DNA of 34,748 nt from a virus. Below the pieces are notes generated by a model that was not told where the DNA came from, made no database searches, and saw nothing but the letters and a program-made list of their open reading frames with translations. The stretch is taken from IMG/VR virus record IMGVR_UViG_3300032333_000151, positions 1-34,748 of that record; one strand, written 5' to 3'. This document shows positions 8,089 through 15,743 of the stretch, in pieces; within the stretch, counting starts at the first letter, position 1; each line of letters opens with the position of its first letter. Both the position numbers and the translations under genes were made by a program.

Positions 8089-10109
8089 TTCTTACCCCCT
8101 CCGACGTTTTGCGAGACTTTGATCAGCGACGGGTTGGTCGCGGGCGTGAACGGATGCCCACCAAAGTTGAGGTAGTTGGCGAACTTGTCCACGCACGTCG
8201 TCCGTGCCCCGTCGCATCCCGGGAAAAGCTTCACGGCTGAAAACGGCGGTGGGAACGGGTTTGGATCCCGGGCCAGTGTGATCGTCAAGGCACCGGAAAC
8301 CGCGGCGGTGTTGTCGATGATGGCCCGGCGACTCAGTAAAGAACCCGATTGGAACTCTGCCCACCCTCCAGCAAACCAGCCCGCGGTGATCGTCGGAACG
8401 GTGCCAATGGTCCGGGCGAGCCCGGTCAGGTCAAACGTGAACGGGTAGCCAACCATGCCCGGATTGCTGAGGGTTGCGGTGAACTGCCACGCGGCGCTGG
8501 CTAGGCCGCACCCGGGCGAAAACAGCGCGTGGTTGCAGCCGACCTGCATCCGAAACCTCGGATAGATCCGGTCAAACACCGTCCCCGCGGACACGGCTTT
8601 TGCGGTCAGCCGGGATCCACGGACCGCCAGCCCGATGATGTCCCCAGTGAAAAGTACGGTGTCGTTGGATCCGGTCGCCCCGGATACGTCCACGGATTTG
8701 ATCGTGAGTCGGACAGGGGCCTCGGCTTGGACGGTAGCGAGTTTGACCAGCGGATCCCCGGCGATGACTTCGGACCGGATCTCGATTTCGTCCCGGTCGA
8801 GGAAAAGCGACTGCTTCACCGTCCCGTGATCCATCTTTCGGGCGGTGTATGTGTTCGCCCCGACCGTCAAGTTGGCCTCGTAGCTGGTTAGTCGGGTGGT
8901 TGTCGTCGTGACTCCGATGGTCTGGGTAAGCTCGTAAATGTAGCCCCGGGTGGTCAGGAGCCCGATAGTTGTGCCGAGGGTTTCGTCAGCGGCCGGCGAG
9001 TATTCCGGCGGAAGCTCAACGACGGAAACGGCTCCCTGGGCAACGCTGCCCATGATGAACTCGAGACCGAGACGCGGCTTGTCGAACCGGGCAAGGACCA
9101 ACGTGGCCACCACGGTGTCGGCCGCGGTGAATGCACCCGGGGCGCTGTTCAGGTTGACCGTGGTCCCGACGATGGTCGATGTCCGGGAGGTTGCTTGGAT
9201 CCCGGTCCCCTGGATGAACGCGAGGTAGTCCCCGGGCAAGATTCCCACGGCGGACTGCACCGACAGCGCAGACGACCCCGCGGTGAGGTCGGCAGCCATC
9301 ACGGCGGACGAATGCCACGTCGGGGTCCAGAATGCCTTGCCGGCTCCGTGGTCACTGAAGAATCGAAGCAACTTCCAGCACTCGGCGGACGACTGGGTGA
9401 TCGTGCGAAACTGGGCTTCGCGGACGTTGGTCTGCGGATAGATCGTCTCAAACGGTGCCCGGCCAAAGCCCAGTTGCTCCCGGATGATGCGGACGGAAAA
9501 CGACTCGGGCACGTCCCGCCAATCCAACGCTGTCGGCCACAAGCGCGGGTTGGTTGCGTAGCCGGCGAGGTTGGGACCGCCTTGGAACGTCTGGCTCCCC
9601 GGGATTAGCGCGTAAGTGGTCGGCCCGGTCTCAGTGAACTCCACGTCGAACTGGGCGACCGTGGCATTGAGCCAAAGCATCTCCCGGTCTTCGAGGCGAC
9701 CCCAGAAGGCAGGGGCGACCATATCGTCGGCCAGCACCCAGCCGGGTTCCACCGTCGTGTAAAGTTCCCAGGTAGACCAGTCTGCCTTGTAGGCCACCCG
9801 GAGCCCGGTCGCTGCGATGTTCGCCCGGTTTGCCCATGTTTCGGCCAGCGGCCAGAACGGAACGATGACGGGCTGCGCTTGGTAGCCCCGTAGTGCGTTC
9901 TTGAGCGTGAAGGCGTCTGTCCCTTGGATCGTCAGCCGGAACCGCACCTTGGCCCGCAGCGTTGCAGCGTGTGGCCTCCGGGCTTCGCGACCTGTCAGAC
10001 CTTCCTCGAACTGGCTCACCAAGTCGAAGGTCACCCCGACCGGCGATCCCCAATCCGGGGCGTCGTTGAGCAAGAGAACCGACTGACCGGAAAACGTGGT
10101 CGAGATCAT
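8085..10109 (-). CDS. Fused distal-tail and hub protein (DUF2460/DUF2163-like)
   Basis: 674 residues, apparently combining what gene-transfer-agent and lambda-like phages make as separate proteins. The first 170 residues look like a distal-tail domain. The region around WPTALDWRDVPESFSVR to FWTPTW resembles the DUF2460 type. The last 330 residues resemble DUF2163/BR0599 hub proteins. Four cysteines near the end, C-x8-C in CNHALFSPGC (about 524-533) and C-x6-C in CDGARTTC (about 629-636), match the place where hub proteins hold a 4Fe-4S cluster. It starts at ATG 10109, overlapping the tape-measure stop as ATGA. Confidence 0.82.
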   Translation of the reverse strand: MISTTFSGQSVLLLNDAPDWGSPVGVTFDLVSQFEEGLTGREARRPHAATLRAKVRFRLTIQGTDAFTLKNALRGYQAQPVIVPFWPLAETWANRANIAATGLRVAYKADWSTWELYTTVEPGWVLADDMVAPAFWGRLEDREMLWLNATVAQFDVEFTETGPTTYALIPGSQTFQGGPNLAGYATNPRLWPTALDWRDVPESFSVRIIREQLGFGRAPFETIYPQTNVREAQFRTITQSSAECWKLLRFFSDHGAGKAFWTPTWHSSAVMAADLTAGSSALSVQSAVGILPGDYLAFIQGTGIQATSRTSTIVGTTVNLNSAPGAFTAADTVVATLVLARFDKPRLGLEFIMGSVAQGAVSVVELPPEYSPAADETLGTTIGLLTTRGYIYELTQTIGVTTTTTRLTSYEANLTVGANTYTARKMDHGTVKQSLFLDRDEIEIRSEVIAGDPLVKLATVQAEAPVRLTIKSVDVSGATGSNDTVLFTGDIIGLAVRGSRLTAKAVSAGTVFDRIYPRFRMQVGCNHALFSPGCGLASAAWQFTATLSNPGMVGYPFTFDLTGLARTIGTVPTITAGWFAGGWAEFQSGSLLSRRAIIDNTAAVSGALTITLARDPNPFPPPFSAVKLFPGCDGARTTCVDKFANYLNFGGHPFTPATNPSLIKVSQNVGGGKK

Positions 10110-12607
10110 GAGCGGGTAAACTCGTGGGCGTGTTGGCGCATGATGTCCACCAAGACCGTCCGGCCTTCGTTGGACTTCGCCCAGTCGGCCAATCGTCCCG
10201 GGTTGTCGAAGACCCCCATGTTGAGGGTGATCGGCCCCGGGGCGGCCGGCGACGTGAAGGCACCGGGATCCGATGCGCCCGCGGCGGTCATGGACTGGAG
10301 TGTGGACAACCCGATCCGGTCCACTACGTCAGCCGGGACCACGAACTCGCCCCGGTGAACGATGCCGGCCACGTCGTTGGGGTTGCCGTCGCCCGTGTAG
10401 CCGCCCGTCTTGAATGCGGCCAGCGACTGAGCCAAGACAAGCCCTTGGGCTCCGGCGATCATTCCCGGGGCAGCCGCGGCAGCCGTGCCATAGGACGCAA
10501 TAGTGGACAAGGTTGCGGGCGTTGCCCAGACAGCCGCTTGGGCGGCAGCCATTGGGACCGTCGCGGCAACCGATGCGGCGGCGAGTGCTTTTCCGACCGT
10601 CGCCATCAAGATCTGAGTCGCCACCCACCGGACGCCCATCTGGACAATGGACTGGATGATCGTGGTCAGAATCGTGTTTCCAATGGCGGCGAGGGCTTGG
10701 CCCCAAGTCATCGTTCCCATGATCAAGCCCGTAATCCCGTTCGAGATGGACGAGATCGCGGTGTTGAACACGTTGGAGAACGTCGCGGCCGTCTGTTGCG
10801 CCCAGCTTCCCCATTGATTCTGCAAGTCAACCAGCGTGGATTGGAACTGTTGCCGGAATGATTCGGGATCCGGCCCCATTCCAGTCATCTGGTTTTGAAC
10901 ACCGCCAGCGGTGCCCTGGAGACCGACGATGCGCTGCTCAATCTGCATCCGCTCGGCCTCGCTTGCGGTGGTCTTGAGCTTTTCGAGTTCGGTGATCTGC
11001 TTGGCGATTAGGTCAAGCTCTCCCTGCAACAGGCGTTTCTTCTCTTGGTACTTCTCCAAGTTGGTCATCAGCCAACTTGATTCAACCGCCCCGCGGGCTT
11101 GGTTGATTTGCTGCAACTGCCGGTTGTAGGAAAGTTCCAGCTTTTGAAGCTCCAACTTTACGTTGAGCAGTCGGATTTCCTCCTCCGGCGTTTTTTCACC
11201 CGCACCAGCCCCAGCACTCTTTGCGGCCTTTGATGCCGCAATCGTCTGGGCGATGAGTTTGGTGAGAGAATCGAGTGCGCTGGTTCCAATTGAAAGCCCG
11301 GCACCGACGCCCATCAGTTCCCGACCCGCGGCCGTGGATTCGTCGAAGAACTTGGTCAGTCCTTCCTTGAGGATTTGGCCGCCTTCCTGGTTCTCCCCGA
11401 ACGACCGCATGAAGTCCGGAGCGGCGAAGACACGTTCGCTCCGTAGCGATACCGTTCCGAGTTGCTTTCCAATCAGGCTTCCGAGCATTTCAGACGCCCC
11501 ATTGATGACGTCCTCAAGCAGCCCGGCGAAGAAATTGACGGCCCCCTCAAAAGCATAGGAAAAAGCGCTGCCAATGTAGGAAGCGATTGACCCCAACGGA
11601 ACCAACAAAAAGTCAACCATACCGGCCCCGGCCAGCTTCATGGCTTCGTTGATTGCGGTCAGCAGTCCGTTTCCGATGACCCGCCACATTTCGGGAGAAC
11701 CGAGCCAATCAAAAAGCTTTTCCATCACCTTCACGGCGGCACCGACTCCAATCTCGAACCCGGCTTCGATGTTGAGTCCGATGAACTCGGAAAGGCGGCC
11801 GTCGCGGAACGACTGGATGGCAATCGAGACCCACGCGGAGATTTTCTCCCCGAGGCCTTCGACGACCGGGATGAGTTCGGAGATCCCCTGTTTCAACCCG
11901 TCGAACAACGGCTTGCCGATGTCGGCCAGCGCCATGTTGAACGTGTCTTGCAGCGTGGAAAGAAGACCGTTGAAGGTCTGAGACTGGTCAGCCATTGCCC
12001 CACCGAGGCGGCCGAACGTGTCCCGGAGAACGGTCATGGCTTGACCGGCCCCTTGGCCTGACTCGGCGAGTTCGTTGAGCTTCCGGGCTGTCGTCCCAGA
12101 GATGAGGCCCATCTCAAGCAATCGGACAGTGGCCTCGCCCACGGGCGTCCCCGACTGGAGACCGGCGTACAATCGACCCACCCACATTGCCACCTCTTCG
12201 AGCGGTCGCCCCGTGGCAGCGGCGGCGTCACCGACGAGGCGGAGCCCTTCACCGGAGGCCAGTGCCCCGTTGGTCAGGCTCTGAAGAACCTTGGACGCCT
12301 GGACGATCTCGGGAAGCTCGAACGGTGTTTGAGCGGCGAACTTGGCGAGTTCCTGCATCCGTCGGCTTGCAGCCTCGGCGTTGCCCAGCAAGGTCTTGAA
12401 TGCGACTCCCTGTTGCTCCAACTGGGCGTTGAACCGGACGGACTGCTGGATCGCGGCCCCGAGGCTTACGAGGCCACCGATGGACGCGGCGATGCCGGCC
12501 AAGGCACCCTTGAGATTCGACGCGGCGGCCCCGATGGCCCGGAGGCCCGCGTTGACGTCCGCGGACCCCTGCATCCCGATTTTAATCCGTAGATTCGTGT
12601 CTGCCAT
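10106..12607 (-). CDS. Tape measure protein
   Basis: 833 residues. It is the second longest gene and lies between the tail chaperones and the distal-tail protein, which is the fixed place of the tape measure gene. The N-terminus has the usual GMQGSADVNAGLRAIGAAAS and the helix EQQGVAFKTLLGNAEAASRR. The PFELPEIVQASKVLQS segment is a common conserved block. A coiled coil lies around DNA 10950-11160, and hydrophobic stretches (about residues 650-710) can insert in the membrane on DNA entry. Its length should scale with tail length, roughly 125 nm at 1.5 angstrom per residue, as expected for a siphovirus. Confidence 0.93.
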   Translation of the reverse strand: MADTNLRIKIGMQGSADVNAGLRAIGAAASNLKGALAGIAASIGGLVSLGAAIQQSVRFNAQLEQQGVAFKTLLGNAEAASRRMQELAKFAAQTPFELPEIVQASKVLQSLTNGALASGEGLRLVGDAAAATGRPLEEVAMWVGRLYAGLQSGTPVGEATVRLLEMGLISGTTARKLNELAESGQGAGQAMTVLRDTFGRLGGAMADQSQTFNGLLSTLQDTFNMALADIGKPLFDGLKQGISELIPVVEGLGEKISAWVSIAIQSFRDGRLSEFIGLNIEAGFEIGVGAAVKVMEKLFDWLGSPEMWRVIGNGLLTAINEAMKLAGAGMVDFLLVPLGSIASYIGSAFSYAFEGAVNFFAGLLEDVINGASEMLGSLIGKQLGTVSLRSERVFAAPDFMRSFGENQEGGQILKEGLTKFFDESTAAGRELMGVGAGLSIGTSALDSLTKLIAQTIAASKAAKSAGAGAGEKTPEEEIRLLNVKLELQKLELSYNRQLQQINQARGAVESSWLMTNLEKYQEKKRLLQGELDLIAKQITELEKLKTTASEAERMQIEQRIVGLQGTAGGVQNQMTGMGPDPESFRQQFQSTLVDLQNQWGSWAQQTAATFSNVFNTAISSISNGITGLIMGTMTWGQALAAIGNTILTTIIQSIVQMGVRWVATQILMATVGKALAAASVAATVPMAAAQAAVWATPATLSTIASYGTAAAAAPGMIAGAQGLVLAQSLAAFKTGGYTGDGNPNDVAGIVHRGEFVVPADVVDRIGLSTLQSMTAAGASDPGAFTSPAAPGPITLNMGVFDNPGRLADWAKSNEGRTVLVDIMRQHAHEFTRS

Positions 12608-12608
12608 G

Positions 12609-12938
12609 TCAGCCGCCTTTCGCTTGTTTCGTCAGTTGCTTCTGAAGGCGTTCCAACACGGTCCGCCCTTCCTTTGCAACCGTCGCAGCCGTTGCCGCGT
12701 AAGTTGTGTGCAGATTGAGCAGCCCCGCCCCCGCGTCAATGCGCGAGGCCGCAGCCGCCAAAAGCCGCAACTGGCCCGGACTGTGTTCGACGGCCTGGGC
12801 GAGCGTCAGACCACAGCGCACCGCGCACTCTGCGACCCAGTCGGCGAGGCTGACAGCAACTGCTTGCCCAGCTCTCCGCTTGATCCCGGAACCAGTTGCT
12901 CCTGTCGCTGCACTCTGCGACGGAGCCACGCGGAAAAA
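12609..12938 (-). CDS. Tail assembly chaperone T part, reached by -1 frameshift
   Basis: This frame is in the -1 register relative to the chaperone G frame and overlaps its 3' half. A shift at the T-TTT-TCC run (12932-12938) would fuse 84 residues of G to 108 residues of this frame, giving a 192-residue GT protein. The segment contains SLADWVAECAVRCGLTLAQ and a helical alanine-rich C-terminus ending 2 bases before the tape-measure ATG. The lambda G/GT pair has the same order and register. Independent initiation at a GTG near 12815 is possible. Confidence 0.68.
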   Translation of the reverse strand, partial: FFRVAPSQSAATGATGSGIKRRAGQAVAVSLADWVAECAVRCGLTLAQAVEHSPGQLRLLAAAASRIDAGAGLLNLHTTYAATAATVAKEGRTVLERLQKQLTKQAKGG

Positions 12939-13186
12939 GAATCGGAGTTGAGGCCCTCCCCGGCCTCCAGAAGCTCGACGTGCGAGTCGGGCTTGATCTT
13001 GTCCGCCCACCCCGCGGGCTTGTCGGCCAGCAGTTCCAGTCGGGCGGCCTCGTCGTCGATGGTGGCGAGGTATTGCGGCAGGGCTCGAACGGGCAGTTGC
13101 CGCAGGGTCACGATCTCCTGGGTTCCGTCGAGGTGGTAGGCGACAATCTGTTTGCCGCCCATCAGTGTGGCCATGCTGTCAGTCAT
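12806..13186 (-). CDS. Tail assembly chaperone G
   Basis: 126 residues directly before the tape measure, the position of lambda G. It begins MTDSMATLMGGKQIVAYHLDG and contains TLRQLPVRALPQYL and a leucine- and alanine-rich centre. The tail of the protein after residue 84 is poorly patterned (SSGELGKQLL then a short end), as expected for the non-shifted product. Chaperones of this type coat the tape measure and recruit tail tube subunits. The leader CTAAAGAAAAACCCATG has no clear Shine-Dalgarno and fits the A/C-rich leader seen elsewhere in this genome. Confidence 0.78.
   Translation of the reverse strand: MTDSMATLMGGKQIVAYHLDGTQEIVTLRQLPVRALPQYLATIDDEAARLELLADKPAGWADKIKPDSHVELLEAGEGLNSDSFSAWLRRRVQRQEQLVPGSSGELGKQLLSASPTGSQSARCAVV
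12932..12938 (-). other. Candidate -1 ribosomal frameshift site
   Basis: In the chaperone G frame the codons are TCT TTT TCC. The heptamer T-TTT-TCC allows the Phe tRNA to re-pair with TTT after a -1 slip, and the next codon then reads TTC in the T frame. The A-site match is imperfect, so this is weaker than the lambda G-GGA-AAG site. It is the only homopolymeric run I see in the overlap of the two frames. Confidence 0.45.
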
Positions 13187-13196
13187 GGGTTTTTCT

Positions 13197-13427
13197 TTAG
13201 GGTTTGGTTTCTTGTTGAGGCCCGGGACCGGCGAACCAGCCTTCGGGCAGAGTCACTTTCCGGGTCAGCGTCCATCGGCCGTCCACGAAGACGTAGACCG
13301 GCCCGCGCACTCCCGGCCCAAGGCGGACCACGTCAGCCCTGGGGTCGATCATCACCGCCCTTGTTCCGCAACCTGCCACGAATCCAAGCATCCCAACCGC
13401 GGCGAACCTCTGGAGGTGTTTCAGCAT
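13197..13427 (-). CDS. Small lipoprotein, candidate outer-membrane spanin
   Basis: 76 residues with an N-terminal signal and lipobox. A positive start (KHLQR) is followed by AAVGMLGFVAGC, with C20 as the lipidation site. The mature part is short and beta-like (GPVYVFVDGRWTLTRKV) and ends PEGWFAGPGPQQETKP. It overlaps a 57-residue ORF by 95 bases in another frame, just downstream of holin-like genes, which is the arrangement seen for Rz/Rz1 pairs. The lipoprotein reading is strong. The spanin role is inferred from the layout, since spanins vary in sequence. Confidence 0.72.
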   Translation of the reverse strand: MLKHLQRFAAVGMLGFVAGCGTRAVMIDPRADVVRLGPGVRGPVYVFVDGRWTLTRKVTLPEGWFAGPGPQQETKP

Positions 13428-13506
13428 TTCGGGCGGTCGGGTTTTCCTTGGTCAGGCCGTAGAGGAACTTCACCAAAGCGGTGACGATCTGTTCGACCCA
13501 ATTCAC
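13333..13506 (-). CDS. Small overlapping ORF, possible inner spanin partner
   Basis: 57 residues from GTG 13506, overlapping the holin-like stop as GTGA and ending inside the lipoprotein gene. The N-terminus NWVEQIVTALVKFLYGL is amphipathic to hydrophobic and could lie in or on the membrane. The rest is charged, with the segment PPEVRRGWDAWIRGRLRNK. It is shorter than a usual inner spanin and lacks a long periplasmic coiled coil, so a different membrane-linked role is possible. It fills what would otherwise be a gap between two genes, and the overlap coupling argues that it is translated. Confidence 0.62.
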   Translation of the reverse strand: MNWVEQIVTALVKFLYGLTKENPTARNAETPPEVRRGWDAWIRGRLRNKGGDDRPQG

Positions 13507-13712
13507 GCCTTGGGCTCGGTGGGCTCGGGCGCTTTGGGCTCCGTCGGCTTGGCGTCCTTGGCGGCGATGAGGCCCACGCCAGCGGTCACCGCGGCAATAG
13601 TCGCGCCAATGTCCACGTTGGTGGTCGGGTCACCGTCGAAGATCGCCTTCAGGGCGAACCCGACGGCGGCTAGAATGGAGCCGATGCCGGCCAGGGTAGT
13701 TTTTGCGTTCAT
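13503..13712 (-). CDS. Holin-like membrane protein, two TM segments
   Basis: 69 residues with two hydrophobic segments, about 5-24 (LAGIGSILAAVGFALKAIF) and 34-52 (DIGATIAAVTAGVGLIAA). A short polar loop DGDPTTN separates them, and the tail is repetitive and Pro/Glu/Lys-rich (PTEPKAPEPTEPKA). Size and topology fit a class II holin. The leader is GACTGACCAAACC before ATG 13712. It lies between another membrane protein and the lipoprotein pair, so lysis is the probable role. A structural membrane role cannot be excluded. Confidence 0.68.
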   Translation of the reverse strand: MNAKTTLAGIGSILAAVGFALKAIFDGDPTTNVDIGATIAAVTAGVGLIAAKDAKPTEPKAPEPTEPKA

Positions 13713-13719
13713 GGTTTGG

Positions 13720-13896
13720 TCAGTCTTTCTTTCGCAGGAGTCGGTAGAGCATCACGCAAGCGATGATGCACCCGACGATGGAACCGATGGACGACGCCAC
13801 CTCACCGAGAGGTTTCAAGATGCCCATGATCGCGGAGGTGAGTCCGGATCCGATGCCGATTGAACCGTCGCGGATTTCGTTGTGGTTGGTCGTCAT
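13720..13896 (-). CDS. Small membrane protein, one TM segment (holin/antiholin candidate)
   Basis: 58 residues, too short for many gene callers, read from ATG 13896 to TGA 13720. The N-terminal half is polar to weakly hydrophobic (NHNEIRDGSIGIGSGLTS). One membrane segment covers about residues 36-54 (SSIGSIVGCIIACVMLYRL), and the end is basic (RKKD). The leader AACCGGAGCAA contains GGAG close to the ATG. Together with the two-TM protein just downstream it could form a holin/antiholin pair. The assignment rests on topology and position only. Confidence 0.65.
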   Translation of the reverse strand: MTTNHNEIRDGSIGIGSGLTSAIMGILKPLGEVASSIGSIVGCIIACVMLYRLLRKKD

Positions 13897-13905
13897 TTGC
13901 TCCGG

Positions 13906-14157
13906 TTAATTCTTGGCGGGCTCTTCGGTCTTCGCGGCGGCGGCAGCCTTGGCGGCCTCTTCGGCTTCCTTGGCTTTGACCGCGGCTTGCATGAACTTGT
14001 CAGCCAACGGGACGACCTCTTTGGCAATCGGGAGGCCACCGTTGCGGACGGTCCACTCGAAGATGTCGAGAGCCTTCTGGGCCTCGGCTTCGGTGAACTT
14101 GATGACGAAGACCTTGATCGTTGCGGGCTTCGGGGTGAGTGCAGGGGCGTTTTCCAT
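13906..14157 (-). CDS. Hypothetical helical protein
   Basis: 83 residues from ATG 14157. The frame extends far upstream, but the start directly after the previous stop (TGACATG) is the natural one. It has a short N-terminal strand (TIKVFVIKF), a helix-rich core with AEAQKALDIFEWTVRNGGLP, and an Ala/Glu/Lys C-terminal helix with VKAKEAEEAAKAAAAAK. I recognise no family. It lies between two paralogous small proteins and the holin-like genes, so it may be a virion accessory or lysis-associated protein. Confidence 0.65.
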   Translation of the reverse strand: MENAPALTPKPATIKVFVIKFTEAEAQKALDIFEWTVRNGGLPIAKEVVPLADKFMQAAVKAKEAEEAAKAAAAAKTEEPAKN

Positions 14158-14158
14158 G

Positions 14159-14500
14159 TCAGTTTTCGGAGGAAGTCTCCGTGACGATTTCAACCTCCGA
14201 GGTTGACTCTGTCGAGACCGAAGCATCGACGACAGGCTCCTCGACGACGATGACCTCGGGCTCCGGGATCGGATGCGCCGCGGCGTAGGCTGCAATGACC
14301 TCGGGCGTCCACAGCGCGGTGGCGATGCGGACGGCCTCGGCCGGCTTGCCGTCGAGCGAATCGCCCGGGGCGAGGTCGTAGGTGCCCACCGGCTCCACGG
14401 AGACCTGCACGCCGTCCTTGATGTAAGCGATAGTCTCCTGAACCAGGAGGCTGCAATCGGGCCGCACGGTGACGGCGCAGAGGGTCTTGGTTTCGATCAT
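14159..14500 (-). CDS. Tail-region protein, paralogue of the adjacent 84-residue protein
   Basis: 113 residues. The first 80 align with the neighbour at 14504-14758. Both share an early strand pair, a DG turn (IKDGVQV / ILDGETV), an APG-D-L-x-G-x-P block (LAPGDSLDGKP / LAPGSDLTGQP), and WTPEV-I/V-AAY. This copy adds a Glu/Val/Ser/Thr-rich acidic tail from about residue 80 (PEPEVIVVEEPVVDASVS). The two probably arose by tandem duplication. I do not know the function. The place after the fibre genes suggests a virion or fibre accessory protein. Confidence 0.7.
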   Translation of the reverse strand: MIETKTLCAVTVRPDCSLLVQETIAYIKDGVQVSVEPVGTYDLAPGDSLDGKPAEAVRIATALWTPEVIAAYAAAHPIPEPEVIVVEEPVVDASVSTESTSEVEIVTETSSEN

Positions 14501-14503
14501 GGG

Positions 14504-14758
14504 TCAGGCTCCGATGGGGTTTTGGTTGGCAATCTGGGCCTCGTAGGCGGCGACCACCTCAGGCGTCCAGACGACGTTGGCAATGTTAACCACCTGGTCC
14601 GGTTGACCCGTCAGGTCTGAACCAGGGGCAAGGCAGTAGCGGTTGAAAGTCTCCGCCTTGACCGTCTCGCCGTCCAGAATCTGGTTGGCAAGGCGGACCT
14701 GGACAGTGCCGTTTGGCGTGACCTCGACAAGTGAAACAACAGTGCGTTCAGTGAGCAT
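14504..14758 (-). CDS. Tail-region protein, paralogue of the adjacent 113-residue protein
   Basis: 84 residues from ATG 14758 with leader CCGTTTAATCCC and no Shine-Dalgarno. It is beta-rich at the start (TVVSLVEVTPNGTVQVRLAN), then ILDGETVKAETFNRYCLAPG, and ends with VVWTPEVVAAYEAQ. It shares its whole length with the next gene but lacks the acidic tail. Short proteins with this WTPEV-x-AAY ending are common near tail fibres in phages I have seen, without a known function. Confidence 0.7.
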   Translation of the reverse strand: MLTERTVVSLVEVTPNGTVQVRLANQILDGETVKAETFNRYCLAPGSDLTGQPDQVVNIANVVWTPEVVAAYEAQIANQNPIGA

Positions 14759-14762
14759 GGGA

Positions 14763-15740
14763 TTAAACGGTGTAAGTCATTGTGATTTGGAGGTTTTTTG
14801 CAACACCTGCTTTATGCGTTGCCAAAGTCGCATAACTTGCAGATATTTGACTTACAAGATAAATTGTTACCCCCCCTGCGTTAACGGCTGAAGTGAGAGT
14901 TCCTGTGTAATTAAGAATATCTCCCATTCCAGCACTTGCAGTTACAGGTTGTCCTTGAACCGTAAACGGCAATCCATCAACGGAAATGTCTCCGCTTGCT
15001 CCAGTTGTATTAACGCTAACAAACGAAATTTGAACATTAACAACGCGACCAATCTTTGTGTAACGTCCAGTCGCGGTGACTGGAGTAGTGGGGTCTGAAA
15101 CGCTTCCTTTGATGGTTCCCGTCCAAGTCCCCTCCTCGTAATCGTCGAGCGTGTTGGCGTCGGTGGAAGCCGACTGGGCGGCCGGGAACGCGATGCCAAC
15201 GCCGTTGTTTGTGGTGTTTCCACCAGCGAGAACGAAAGCGCCAAGAGTGGTCAACCTCGCTTTTTCAGCGCTGTTGAACCTGAATACCAACGGATTGACG
15301 TAGGTGGCGGAGTGCAGCGCAGAAACGTCCCAAGTGCCACCGTATGCTGCCAATGAAACTCCCGCACCTCCCGCAGCGTTGTTTTGCTGGTTTTCGATTC
15401 CAACAAATGTCGTCGCTGACTGATTCTTGAAAAGATACAACGGATGAGCTGGTGAAGCACCCAATCCAAAACCATTGGAGGTGAGGTAGGCCGCCGTTGA
15501 TGCTCCGATTCCAAACTCAAGCGCTCCTCCGTTGGCGTAAATGTATTCCGAGTTTGATGTGTCAGCAGCGTTTGAAAATCCGATGAACGCACCACGACGA
15601 AGCTGAATGTCTCCGCCGGCAATAACAGCGGTATTAATGCGGAACTTGTTGGTCGTTCCAGTGCCTCCAACAGTCACGTTTCCCATGACCGTCAGCGGGC
15701 CGTTGATGTAGTCCCCTGGTTTTTGAATGTTCCAACTCAT
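14763..15740 (-). CDS. Tail fibre-like protein, AT-richer than its neighbours
   Basis: 325 residues. The N-terminus (MSWNIQKPGDYINGPLTV) probably attaches to the virion. The centre is Gly/Asn/Ala/Ser-rich, typical of fibres. The segment ANTLDDYEEGTWTGTIKG followed by GRYTKIGRVVNVQISF and GLPFTVQ is a module common to many aquatic phage fibres. The DNA is clearly richer in A and T than flanking genes, which suggests recent module exchange. It has one of the few strong ribosome binding sites (AGGAGG, 8 bases before ATG), supplied by the last codons of the upstream gene. Host binding is the likely role. Confidence 0.75.
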   Translation of the reverse strand: MSWNIQKPGDYINGPLTVMGNVTVGGTGTTNKFRINTAVIAGGDIQLRRGAFIGFSNAADTSNSEYIYANGGALEFGIGASTAAYLTSNGFGLGASPAHPLYLFKNQSATTFVGIENQQNNAAGGAGVSLAAYGGTWDVSALHSATYVNPLVFRFNSAEKARLTTLGAFVLAGGNTTNNGVGIAFPAAQSASTDANTLDDYEEGTWTGTIKGSVSDPTTPVTATGRYTKIGRVVNVQISFVSVNTTGASGDISVDGLPFTVQGQPVTASAGMGDILNYTGTLTSAVNAGGVTIYLVSQISASYATLATHKAGVAKNLQITMTYTV

Positions 15741-15743
15741 GTT

